NCBI GenBank assembly: GCA_942493245.1
Contig: OW818685.1
Location: forward strand, 1,364,001 to 1,428,000
Length of the DNA: 64,000 bases
Origin: DAOPYU01 sp942493245
GTDB lineage: Bacteria > Sumerlaeota > Sumerlaeia > UBA8349
Reading direction: 5' to 3'
Shown here: positions 42,395-50,816 of the stretch, piece after piece
Numbering within the stretch: the stretch's first letter is position 1
How the letters are laid out: each line of letters begins with the position of its first letter
Position numbers and translations under genes: made by a program
The notes under the pieces: model-generated
Told to the model about the DNA's origin: nothing
Database searches by the model: none
The model's input: only the letters and a program-made list of their open reading frames with translations

Positions 42395-43537
42395 TTACAT
42401 CAGCAGATTGTAGATTTCCACGACCCGCTGGGCCGTTGTTTCCCAGCTGAAGCGTTTGACATTCTCGCGCCCCAACTGGGCAAACTGAGCGCGCAGGTCC
42501 GAGTCGGTCAGGATCATGCGCAGTTTTTCCGTAATGAGGTCTTCGTCTCCTGGATTGACCAGCAGTGCGCTGCCGCAGGTCACCTCGGGCACCGCCGCGT
42601 CCGCGCCGGCTAAAACGGGCAGGCCGGAGGCCTGCGCTTCGACGATCGGAAGCCCAAACCCTTCCCCGCGCGTGACAGAGAAAAGCAGGGTCGCGCGCGC
42701 ATAGAGCACGCGTTTTTCCTCCTCGGTCACTGGTCCCAGTACCCGGATATTTTCATCGAGGTTCATCTCGCGGATGATTCGCTGGCACTCGGGCGGCAAT
42801 TTGTCTCGTCCCAGTATCAGGATGAACTTGAGTGCCCCGAGGGTGTCCGGGTGTTGCTGGCGAACGCGGCCAAACGCGCGCAACATGCGCGGCAGGTTCT
42901 TGTTCGGGCTGGCCGTGCCGATGTACAAGAGATAGTTCTGCGGCAGTTTCAGATTTTTGTGGACCAGTTCCTGCAACTCGTCTTCCGGGGGCGAACAGTA
43001 GATTTCTTCGACCCCCGAGCGGATGACGATCGTTTTGTGCTCGGACAGGGGAAAATACTGGGACAAACTATTCTTGGTCGCCTCGGAAACCGTCATGAGC
43101 CACGTGGCGGAGCGGATGAAATGGGGCATCGCGATCCGTTGAAAGAACGCCGCTTTCCCGCCCCGGAACAGGGCGTGTCCCGTATGATCCGGGTTGTCGT
43201 CTGTAGTCAGAAGGTTCAGGTCGTGGATTGTCAGGATCATTCGCTTGACACCCAGGAGGGGGGCCATGGGCGAAAGGCTGTGGAGAAAATCGCACTTGGC
43301 TCGCCGCACGCGTTGCCCGAATGAGAACAGGGTCCGCATGCTGACCGGCAAGCCGGGGTAGGTGACCACCTGAAAATTTTCGCCCAGACGCAGGCGTCGC
43401 GTGAAAGAGGAGTGGATGAAAACGACATACTCGTTCTCCTGATCCACTTTCGCCAGATTGTTAAGCAGGTTCTCACTGTACTTGGCGATCCCCGAGTAGT
43501 GGGCGTTCAGGTAACGGGCGTCGATGGCTATGCGCAT
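42395..43537 (-). CDS. GT4-family glycosyltransferase
   Basis: The 380-residue protein is a GT-B retaining glycosyltransferase. N-terminal HYSGIAKYSENLLNNLAKV is typical of mannosyltransferases of this group; the C-terminal nucleotide-sugar domain has YLLYIGTASPNKNLPRMLRA, the signature region ATLLFSVTRGEGFGLPIVEA with the E-x7-E pattern, and ASGLPVLAGADAAVPEV. It probably adds a sugar to a surface polysaccharide or lipid. It is cytoplasmic with no helix anchor. AAGGAA precedes the ATG. It stands 28 bases from pyrF on the same strand, so the two may be co-transcribed although unrelated in function. Confidence 0.9.
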   Translation of the reverse strand: MRIAIDARYLNAHYSGIAKYSENLLNNLAKVDQENEYVVFIHSSFTRRLRLGENFQVVTYPGLPVSMRTLFSFGQRVRRAKCDFLHSLSPMAPLLGVKRMILTIHDLNLLTTDDNPDHTGHALFRGGKAAFFQRIAMPHFIRSATWLMTVSEATKNSLSQYFPLSEHKTIVIRSGVEEIYCSPPEDELQELVHKNLKLPQNYLLYIGTASPNKNLPRMLRAFGRVRQQHPDTLGALKFILILGRDKLPPECQRIIREMNLDENIRVLGPVTEEEKRVLYARATLLFSVTRGEGFGLPIVEAQASGLPVLAGADAAVPEVTCGSALLVNPGDEDLITEKLRMILTDSDLRAQFAQLGRENVKRFSWETTAQRVVEIYNLLM

Positions 43538-43564
43538 GGCGGTTCCTTGGGGCCATCCAATTCG

Positions 43565-44383
43565 TTACCGGGAAGTGGGGATACAGGCCTGAAGTGTCTG
43601 GCGGAACGCTTCCGCCTCCTGGCGGGCCGCTTCGGCGAAATCCTTCCCTTTCGATGCATAGAGCACCGAACGCGACACATTGACCAGCACGGGGGCCGGA
43701 CATTTGCCCCAGGCGCCCTGGACGGCCGCTTCAGCCGAACCGCCCTGACTGCCGACTCCCGGCAACAGGAACGGAAGTGAGGGCGCGGCCTCCCGGACGG
43801 AGGCAATCCGGCTCGCCTGTGTGGCGCCGACCACCAGCCCGACATTCCCTTGGGCGCAACGCTCCTCAAGGGCGCGCGCCACCTTCAGATACAGACGCCC
43901 CGGCACCTCGAAATCCGCCGCACCGGGATTCGAGGTCAGACACAACACATAGAGGCCTCGATCCGAGTATTCCAGGAACGGTTCAAGCGTGTCGAGTCCC
44001 ATGTAGGGGCTGAGGGTGACCGCGTCCGCGTTCCAGAATTCGAAAACAGACTTGGCGTAACACCTGGCCGTATTGCCGATATCGCCCCGTTTGGCGTCGG
44101 CAATGACGGGGATGGTGTCCGGCACCGCTTCCAGGATTTTTTCGAGGGCTTTCAATCCTTCGATTCCCAATGCTTCGTAGAATGCCCAGTTGGGCTTGTA
44201 GGCGCAGGCCAGATCCGCCGTTGCGTCAATGATGGCGCGGCAGAAGCGGGCCACATCGGCGGCGTTGCGGCGGCGGAAAACGCTGGGCAGCAGGGCCGGG
44301 TCGGGATCCAACCCCACGCAGAGGAGAGAACGATTCTTCTGTTGGGCGTTGGCAAGTTTCTGGAAAAAGGCGCGTGGTTTCAT
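43565..44383 (-). CDS. pyrF: Orotidine-5'-phosphate decarboxylase (type 2)
   Basis: The 272-residue enzyme makes UMP in the last step of pyrimidine synthesis. The subfamily-2 motif is complete: LLCVGLDPDPALLP, ACAYKPNWAFYEALG, PVIADAKRGDIGNTARCY with the catalytic Lys-Asp set, LSPYMGLDTLEPFLEY and LLPGVGSQGGSAEAAVQ. Length fits. The ATG at 44383 is preceded by a weak site. It is upstream of the GT4 gene. No other pyr gene is in the window, and no pyrimidine-type attenuator was recognised before it. Confidence 0.96.
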   Translation of the reverse strand: MKPRAFFQKLANAQQKNRSLLCVGLDPDPALLPSVFRRRNAADVARFCRAIIDATADLACAYKPNWAFYEALGIEGLKALEKILEAVPDTIPVIADAKRGDIGNTARCYAKSVFEFWNADAVTLSPYMGLDTLEPFLEYSDRGLYVLCLTSNPGAADFEVPGRLYLKVARALEERCAQGNVGLVVGATQASRIASVREAAPSLPFLLPGVGSQGGSAEAAVQGAWGKCPAPVLVNVSRSVLYASKGKDFAEAARQEAEAFRQTLQACIPTSR

Positions 44384-44472
44384 GGGGTGATTCTATGCTG
44401 TCCCTTCGGCCAAGTCAAGGTCAGAGAATGCCTGATTGACGCTTTTGTACACGAGTCGAATGGAGAAGCGAT

Positions 44473-45753
44473 TCACTTCTGGACCATGATGTCCAGGATG
44501 AGCCGGTCCGTTTCGCTCATGCCTTTCGAGCCAACGGTCGCCAGGTTCAGGATGGTGCGCTCGACATCGTTGTCTATGATGCCGTCATTGGCCGAGGCCG
44601 TCACGCCCGCCAGAGCCAGGATAGCCGCCTGGACGGCGGCGCTGACTCCCGTGGCGACCTTCAGGGCGCACCCTTCTTTGGCGCCGTCACAGATCATTCC
44701 GGACACATTGGCGATCATGTTGTTCATGGCTCCCTTGACTTCCCGCAACGCCCCGCCGAGCAGGTAGGTGATGCCGCAGGCCGCTCCCGCCGCCGCCACC
44801 ACGCAACCACACAGGGCCGAGAGGCGTCCGAGCGACGTTTTGGTGTGGATGGCCAGGAGGTTGCTCAACACCAGAGCGCGCAGCAGGCGCTCGTGCGAGG
44901 AACCCTGGCACTCGGCCAGGGCGAGGACGGGGAGGGTGGCCGTCAGACCCTGGTTGCCACTGCCCGAATTGCTCATGACGGGCAGACCGCAGCCCGACAT
45001 GCGGGCATCCACCCCGGCGGCGGTCAGGGACATGGCGTGGGTCATCGGATCGTCGTGCAGGATCGGACTGGAGGCCAGCGTTTTCCCGACCCGCAGACCG
45101 TAGTCGCCCCGGAATCCTTCCTCCGCGGCGGCCCGGTTCATTTCGGCGCCTTCATAGAGGAATTCGACTTCCGCCAGATCCACCTCGGTGGCGAAGGCGT
45201 AGATGCGGTCGGTATTCAGCGTCTGTGCCGGTTTTTGCGCGGATATTTTGGTTGAAGAAAACCCATTTAACTCTTGTTGGAACAATATATGACCGTTGAG
45301 CGCGACGGATTCGATATGGGTGTGGCGGTCGCGGATCACGACCCGGGCCTCATCGGTACCCGCGCGGCAGACGCTTTCGATATACAGGGTGCCGGCATTT
45401 TCCAGAACCAGAACCAGCACCCGTCCCTCGCGGACAAGTGTTTCTGCCTGGAGTGCCGTGGCGGGCGCAATGGTTTTGAGCACTTCGAGCTGAGCCTCGG
45501 ATTTTCCGCCCAGCGCGCCCAGGGCTGCCGCAATCGGCAGGCCCTTTAAGGTGGTGTGGGGGACGCCGACTCCCATGCCGTTCTTGAAGATATTGGGGCT
45601 GACATGGACGGTGATGGATTCCGGCGCCCGGCCCAGCGTTTCGGCTGCGCGGGCACAACCGAGCGCCACGGCGATCGGTTCCGTGCATCCCAGGGCGGGC
45701 GCCACTTCATCTTTCAGCAATTGAAGAATACTCTGGAATTCCGAGGTCAACAT
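44473..45753 (-). CDS. cyuA: L-cysteine desulfidase / UPF0597 family protein
   Basis: The 426-residue protein belongs to the serine dehydratase alpha-like UPF0597 group, which includes the oxygen-sensitive Fe-S enzyme L-cysteine desulfidase (CyuA/CdsB) that splits cysteine to pyruvate, ammonia and sulfide. Motifs are VAPALGCTEPIAVALGCA (Cys23), HVSPNIFKNGMGVGVP, GLPVMSNSGSGNQGLTATLP, a cysteine pair in LSALCGCVVAAAGAACG and KEGCALKVATGVSAAVQAAI. These cysteines are the expected cluster ligands. AAAGGA precedes the ATG. Other members act on serine, so cysteine specificity is likely but not proven. It lies divergent from the sulfate-activation fusion. Confidence 0.85.
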   Translation of the reverse strand: MLTSEFQSILQLLKDEVAPALGCTEPIAVALGCARAAETLGRAPESITVHVSPNIFKNGMGVGVPHTTLKGLPIAAALGALGGKSEAQLEVLKTIAPATALQAETLVREGRVLVLVLENAGTLYIESVCRAGTDEARVVIRDRHTHIESVALNGHILFQQELNGFSSTKISAQKPAQTLNTDRIYAFATEVDLAEVEFLYEGAEMNRAAAEEGFRGDYGLRVGKTLASSPILHDDPMTHAMSLTAAGVDARMSGCGLPVMSNSGSGNQGLTATLPVLALAECQGSSHERLLRALVLSNLLAIHTKTSLGRLSALCGCVVAAAGAACGITYLLGGALREVKGAMNNMIANVSGMICDGAKEGCALKVATGVSAAVQAAILALAGVTASANDGIIDNDVERTILNLATVGSKGMSETDRLILDIMVQK

Positions 45754-45973
45754 GCGGTTTCCTTTGCGCCGAAACGGCTCGATTTAGTAGAATGAAGCGG
45801 GTTTGGGGGTGTTCCGTAAACCAGGATCTCTTTTATTGCATTGCTACTTTCAAAACGCATCGAAATCGTTACATAGGGCCGTGTTTTTGTCAATTGGACA
45901 ATAAGTCGGTCTCCGTGTGGGTCAACCAGGATCGGTGAAGAAAAAATCTCGTTTTCCGGGAATGAGGGTGAAC

Positions 45974-47692
45974 ATGGAAGAAACAGGAAAATATCGGGAA
46001 CAGCCAGCGGCCTTACTCGTTCCGGAGGCGCATGCCCAGGAATTGAAACGCGAAGCGCTGCGCCTGCCTTCGTGGGATTTGTCGTACCGACAGGTGGGAG
46101 AGGTGGAACTGCTCCTCAGTGGGGCCTGTTTCCCCCTTCGGGGGTTTCTGGGACAGGCCGACTCCGAGTCTGTTTACCAGACCCTCCGGTTGGCCGACGG
46201 GACGCTCTGGCCCATGCCGCTCCACCTGGATGTGACGGAAGCGTTCGCGGCGGGGTTGCATCCGGGGGATCGGGTGGCGTTGCGCCACCCCGAGGGCATG
46301 GTGATGGCCGTCCTGACGGTGGAGGACGTGTGGTTTCCGGATCGCGAACGGGAGGCCGAGGCGCTGTTCGGGACGGGGGACGAGCGGCACGCGGGGGTGT
46401 TTCGACTGTTTCATGAGACCAGCCCGGTCTATGTCGGCGGGCGGCTGGAAGGGATCGAACTTCCGGTCCATCACACCTTCAAGGCCTGGCATCTGACCCC
46501 GCTCGCCCTGCGCCGGGCGTTTGAAGAACGGGGATGGTCACGGATTCTGGCGTTCCATGCGCCCCGCCTCATGCATCGCGTGGAGGTCGAGCAAACCCGT
46601 CGCGCCGCCGAACAGGTGGGGGCGGGGCTTCTGGTTCTACCGGCCGTGGGGCGCGCATGTCCCGACGATCTGGACTATTTCTGCCGGGTACGGTGCTATC
46701 AACGAGTTGTTGAACAATACAACTCGAACTCCTCTCTTCTCAATATTCTCCCTGTGTTTTCTGCGTCTGCTGGATCTCGCGAAACGCTCTGGCATGCGCT
46801 GCTGTCCAGAAACTACGGATGTACCCACTTTCTGGTCGAGCGGGATTGTGGGGAATCGGACGAAAAGACGGAATCCGGATCGGGAGGGAATGGAAACAAC
46901 GCCGCCTGGCCGTTGCTGAAGCGGCATGAGGACGAAATCGGCATCGAGATGGTGGCTTCGGAGGAACTGGTGTATCTGGAGGACGAGGGGCGGTATGTGC
47001 CGCGTTCCGAATCGCGCGAGGAGGGACGGACGCTGACGCTGTCCCGCGAGGAGGTCGAGCGGCGGGTGCGGACCGGAGGCGAGATCCCCGAATGGTACTC
47101 GTACCCCGGCGTGATCGAAGAATTGCGCCGGGTCTTTCCTCCCCGGCGGGGACAGGGGTTCACCGTTTTCTTCACCGGCTTGTCCGGTTCCGGGAAATCC
47201 ACGCTGGCCAACGTCCTGGTGGCCCGGCTGCTGGAACGGGGCGGGCGCCCGGTGACGCTGCTGGACGGGGATCTGGTTCGGAAAAACCTGTCGAGCGAGC
47301 TCGGTTTCTCCCGCGCCCACCGCGATTTGAACATTCTGCGGATCGGGTTTGTGGCGAGCGAGATTGTCAAGAACCACGGCGTTGCGGTCTGTGCGCCGAT
47401 TGCGCCCTACCGCGGCATCCGGCGTCAGGTGCGCGAGTCGGTGGCGCGTTACGGCGGGTTCATCGAGGTCCATGTGGCCACGCCCCTCGAGGTCTGCGAG
47501 CAGCGCGACTGCAAGGGGCTTTACGCGAAAGCGCGCGCGGGGCTTCTCAAGAACTTCACGGGGATTGACGACCCGTACGAAGCGCCGGAACAGGCCGAAC
47601 TGATTCTGGACACCTCCAAAATTCCCGTTGACGAGGCGGTCGAGCGGATTCTTCAGTACCTGGAAATGGAGGGGTATTTGGAGATGGGTTGA
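45974..47692 (+). CDS. Sulfate adenylyltransferase-like (degenerate) / APS kinase fusion
   Basis: The 572-residue protein has a PUA-like N-domain and an ATP-sulfurylase-like domain (to about 375) fused to an APS kinase (about 393-570). The kinase is intact: P-loop FTGLSGSGKST, then LLDGDLVRKNL, GFSRAHRDLNILRIGFVASE and CAPIAPYRGIRRQVRESVA; it would make PAPS. The sulfurylase domain keeps the overall pattern (AWHLTPLALRRAFEERGW, DLDYFCRVRCYQ) but its catalytic motifs are altered: where QTRNPxHRxH is expected it reads FHAPRLMHRVEVE, losing the TRNP block and the second histidine, and where GRDHAG is expected it reads VERDCGE. This suggests a domain that no longer makes APS. The ATG at 45974 follows GAGGGTG; 45962 is an alternative. 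Confidence 0.85.
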   Translation: MEETGKYREQPAALLVPEAHAQELKREALRLPSWDLSYRQVGEVELLLSGACFPLRGFLGQADSESVYQTLRLADGTLWPMPLHLDVTEAFAAGLHPGDRVALRHPEGMVMAVLTVEDVWFPDREREAEALFGTGDERHAGVFRLFHETSPVYVGGRLEGIELPVHHTFKAWHLTPLALRRAFEERGWSRILAFHAPRLMHRVEVEQTRRAAEQVGAGLLVLPAVGRACPDDLDYFCRVRCYQRVVEQYNSNSSLLNILPVFSASAGSRETLWHALLSRNYGCTHFLVERDCGESDEKTESGSGGNGNNAAWPLLKRHEDEIGIEMVASEELVYLEDEGRYVPRSESREEGRTLTLSREEVERRVRTGGEIPEWYSYPGVIEELRRVFPPRRGQGFTVFFTGLSGSGKSTLANVLVARLLERGGRPVTLLDGDLVRKNLSSELGFSRAHRDLNILRIGFVASEIVKNHGVAVCAPIAPYRGIRRQVRESVARYGGFIEVHVATPLEVCEQRDCKGLYAKARAGLLKNFTGIDDPYEAPEQAELILDTSKIPVDEAVERILQYLEMEGYLEMG

Positions 47693-47814
47693 GGAGTCAA
47701 CAAAGTATTGAAGAAACGACTCTTGTGTTTTCGGGTTGAAATCCGATCAGCAGTTCGTTTGAATTCAAAAAGAAAGCGCAAGCATTTCGCAGAATTGATC
47801 GAAGGGGGAGGAAT

Positions 47815-50391
47815 ATGAACGAAGTTTTGGCATCTCTGTCCAAATGGTTTTCGGAACGCCCCCGGTGGCTCCAGATCGCAGCAACGCGGCTTCTTCAACA
47901 GTCTGAACTTACTGACAAAGACGTCTCTGAACTCGCAACCCTGTGCCAGCAGGAAGTTGACGGAAAGTTACCCAAAACGGCCTGTTCCTTTCCCACTTCC
48001 GCATTCTCCGAGGGAACTCCAGGCACCTTACGTTTGTGTTCAATCAGTGATGTCGAAGGAGTAAACGCTCTTGCTCCGAGGAAGCCACTTGAGTTTGGTA
48101 AGAGCAATATCACGATTGTTTATGGTAACAACGGGTCAGGAAAATCCGGTTATGTCAGGCTTCTCAAGCATGTATGCGGTGCCCGCGAGACGGGTACACT
48201 TCACCGCAATGTCTATAAGCCCGGCTCTGCCGTACAGAAAGCCTGCATTTCGTTTGAGCAGGATGGCATTTTGAAGACTCATACCTGGTCAGGGCAAGGT
48301 ATCTGCGATGACCTCAACAGCGTTGATATTTTCGACACTTCGTTTGGCAAGGTCTTTGTCAGCAGTGAAGACGAGGTGAGCTACGAGCCGCCGGTTCTAT
48401 CGTTTTTCAGTTCGCTCATCCTCGCATGCGAAAAGGTCGCATCCGCCCTGGATGCCGAGGCCAATCGTTACCAGTCTAGAAAGCCGAATATCCCGGCTGA
48501 CAAGAAGGTAACTCCTGAAGGTATCTGGTACGAAGCCATCAGAGCCCAAACCACCACCCAGGATATCGAGACGCATTGCACGTTTAGCTGCGTTGACGAG
48601 ACCGAGATGCAAACGCTACTGCAGCGCCTTGCCGAAAAGGCACCAGCGGAAAAAGCGAAGCAGCTGAGAAAGCAGAAACAGCATATCGACACTCTGGTCC
48701 AGGATACCAAGAAGTATCTGGTGCAATTATCGGACGAGAATTACCGACGGATCATTGCTGCCAAGAAGAAGTCGATTCTCAAGAAGACAGCGGCAGATAC
48801 GGCGGCGGAAAAGGTGTTCTCCGGCAGTGAACTGGAAGGAATCGGGTTTGACGTCTGGAGAGATCTTTGGGAAGCCGCACGGAAATACTCCGAATCGGCT
48901 GCCTACAGAGAGGTCAAATACCCGAATGTTTCTGATGGTTCCCATTGTGTCCTATGCCATCAGCCCTTGAGTCAGGGGGCCAAGGACCGATTGATCTCCT
49001 TCGAAAGTTTCGTAAAGGGTGAAATGCAGAAAGCCGCATCGGATGCGGTTAAGGAATATGAGACCGCCAGTCAAACTATCGAGGCGTTACCGGCATCGGA
49101 GACGCTGAAGGCACGTATCGATGCGGCTGGCATTCCACAGGATGAAGTTGCCAGCCAAGTGACGGATTTCTTTGCTCAATTGCAGGCCAGAAAAGACCTG
49201 CTCCCTGGGATTGATTCCGAAGAAGCCATTCCAGATCCTCTGCTCTCACCGAAATGGATCGAAGAAGCCAACGCCCTGTCGAAAAGCCTCGGTGAACTCG
49301 CGGCAAAATATGACGAAGACGCCAAAAGCGACAATCGAGAGGAGATCAAGAAAAAGCTAAACAGCCTGCAGGCCAGAAAGTGGTTGTCTGAGCACCGCAC
49401 TGCCATCGATGAAGAAGTTAACCGATTGAAGATGCTGAACCAGATCAAGAAAGCCAAGGATACGGCCAACACCACAGTGCTATCTAAGAAGAAAGGGGAA
49501 CTGGCGGAGGTATTGATCACAGATGCGTTTGTGCAAAGGTTCAACGCGGAACTCAAGGCCATCGGTGCATCTCTGGTGAAGGTAGAACTCGTAAAATCAA
49601 AAGTCTCCAAGGGCCGAGTCCTTCATAAGATTCAGCTTCGAGGAGCCTCTCAAAATACCATCACCGATATTTTGAGCGAGGGCGAAAATCGAATCGTTTC
49701 CATTGCAGCATTTTTGGCCGATGTCAACGGCAAGAGTAACCAGGCCCCTTTTATTTTCGACGATCCAATATCCTCGCTCGACCAAAGCTATGAAGAGGCC
49801 GTGGTTCAAAGGCTGATCGAATTGTCTCAGGATCGACAGGTCATTATCTTTACTCACCGCCTGTCCTTGCTGGGAACGTTTAGGCATTTTGCTGAGAAAA
49901 AGACCATCAAGTTCAATGTGGTGAGCATCCGCTCTACGGACTTGGGGACCGGAGAGCCTGCTCCCATTCCACTTTCACAGAGTGACATTAAATCCGCCCT
50001 GAACAAACTCATGGATCAGCGGTATCGGGATGCAAAGAAGGCGAGTGAAAACGGCGAATTTGAATATGCCGATATCTTGCTGAAGTCGATATGTAGCGAC
50101 TTCAGGACATTGGTGGAGCGTTCTATAGAAAATGATCTGCTGTGCGGGGTGGTTCAAAGATTCCAACGACCGGTCCATACGTTGAAACTCAAGGATCTGG
50201 CCAAATTGAAGGACGCGGATTGCAATCTCCTTGATTCGCTCATGACAAAGTACTCTGGGTTTGAACATTCACAATCTGAAGAATTACCTGTAGAACTGCC
50301 AAAACCAGACGATCTTCTGGCGGACATGACTGTACTTAAAAACTGGCGCGAGGAATACGCAAAGCGCTCCATTTCTTTTGTGTCAGGGTAA
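47815..50391 (+). CDS. SMC/Rad50-like AAA_13 ATPase with CxxC hook, possible defence protein
   Basis: The 858-residue protein has an ABC-type split ATPase: Walker A VYGNNGSGKSG (residues 103-111), signature ILSEGENRIVS (619-628), Walker B APFIFDDPISSLD (645-656) and H-loop IIFTHR (His681). Between them is a coiled-coil-rich arm with a single CVLC (378-381) that could form a zinc hook. After the ATPase a 170-residue C-terminal region follows with RTLVE (Arg764, Glu768) and later His788 and His818. PrrC and RloC anticodon nucleases have an ATPase plus a C-terminal R-x3-E...H nuclease, but the His spacing here differs, so the link is tentative. GGGGGAGG precedes the ATG. Codon use is AT-richer than the neighbours and no partner gene is present, which suggests horizontal gain. 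Confidence 0.82.
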   Translation: MNEVLASLSKWFSERPRWLQIAATRLLQQSELTDKDVSELATLCQQEVDGKLPKTACSFPTSAFSEGTPGTLRLCSISDVEGVNALAPRKPLEFGKSNITIVYGNNGSGKSGYVRLLKHVCGARETGTLHRNVYKPGSAVQKACISFEQDGILKTHTWSGQGICDDLNSVDIFDTSFGKVFVSSEDEVSYEPPVLSFFSSLILACEKVASALDAEANRYQSRKPNIPADKKVTPEGIWYEAIRAQTTTQDIETHCTFSCVDETEMQTLLQRLAEKAPAEKAKQLRKQKQHIDTLVQDTKKYLVQLSDENYRRIIAAKKKSILKKTAADTAAEKVFSGSELEGIGFDVWRDLWEAARKYSESAAYREVKYPNVSDGSHCVLCHQPLSQGAKDRLISFESFVKGEMQKAASDAVKEYETASQTIEALPASETLKARIDAAGIPQDEVASQVTDFFAQLQARKDLLPGIDSEEAIPDPLLSPKWIEEANALSKSLGELAAKYDEDAKSDNREEIKKKLNSLQARKWLSEHRTAIDEEVNRLKMLNQIKKAKDTANTTVLSKKKGELAEVLITDAFVQRFNAELKAIGASLVKVELVKSKVSKGRVLHKIQLRGASQNTITDILSEGENRIVSIAAFLADVNGKSNQAPFIFDDPISSLDQSYEEAVVQRLIELSQDRQVIIFTHRLSLLGTFRHFAEKKTIKFNVVSIRSTDLGTGEPAPIPLSQSDIKSALNKLMDQRYRDAKKASENGEFEYADILLKSICSDFRTLVERSIENDLLCGVVQRFQRPVHTLKLKDLAKLKDADCNLLDSLMTKYSGFEHSQSEELPVELPKPDDLLADMTVLKNWREEYAKRSISFVSG

Positions 50392-50477
50392 TAGCACGAA
50401 AGTTCTGCATGCATCAGACTGGCACATCTTAATCGGGGAATACCCTACCGAACAGGATGGCTTGAGACTGCTTGAAT

Positions 50478-50543
50478 CTCGCGCAGAGGCGCAGGGACGC
50501 AGAGAAGGGGACGGTTCTCTGCGTCTCGGCGTCTCTGCGCGAG
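50478..50543. repeat. Family A-like intergenic hairpin, copy 4 (CGCAGAG beat)
   Basis: Arms of 28 bases at 50478-50505 and 50516-50543 pair with three mismatches around a 10-base loop. Each arm is a CGCAGRGACGCAGAGA-type beat. A single arm of the same text recurs at 52668-52695. Confidence 0.85.
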
Positions 50544-50680
50544 TATTACTGGACATTTCCAAAAGGAATCATGATGTTCCCCGATCCGTCCGATTCGGAA
50601 TGAGTCACCCGATCCACCCCGATTTGTGATTAATTTTAAGCGGCGCACCCGCCTTATGGCCGATGCGCCGCGCCTGTCTC

Positions 50681-50729
50681 GCAGGGGGGACGTTTTTGTA
50701 CGGGCGGACCTGTGTGTCCGCCCCCCTGC
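50681..50729. repeat. Family C palindrome, copy 1
   Basis: GGGCGGAC (50702-50709) pairs with GTCCGCCC (50716-50723) around CTGTGT, and an outer stem GCAGGGGG/CCCCCTGC closes it. The inner palindrome recurs at 52758-52779 with the loop inverted. Confidence 0.8.
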
Positions 50730-50816
50730 AGCGTACGCTCTGTTTATCCTTTCAGGTCAACCACAAATCCTGCAATCACCATCCAACAACCGCTCAAACG
50801 TAAAGCCGGTTGATTT

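Larger units (their letters stand above)
50392..50816. other. Intergenic region of stacked hairpins
   Basis: These 425 bases hold no supported gene. They contain the family A hairpin at 50478-50543, a GCGGCGCA/TGCGCCGC stem at 50640-50671 and the family C palindrome at 50681-50729. The convergent genes on both sides end into this region. Confidence 0.7.

Noticed and set aside
45880..45905. TTGTCAATTGGACAA as an operator upstream of the Sat-CysC fusion
   Set aside because: The symmetry is imperfect and short, and nothing else supports it.
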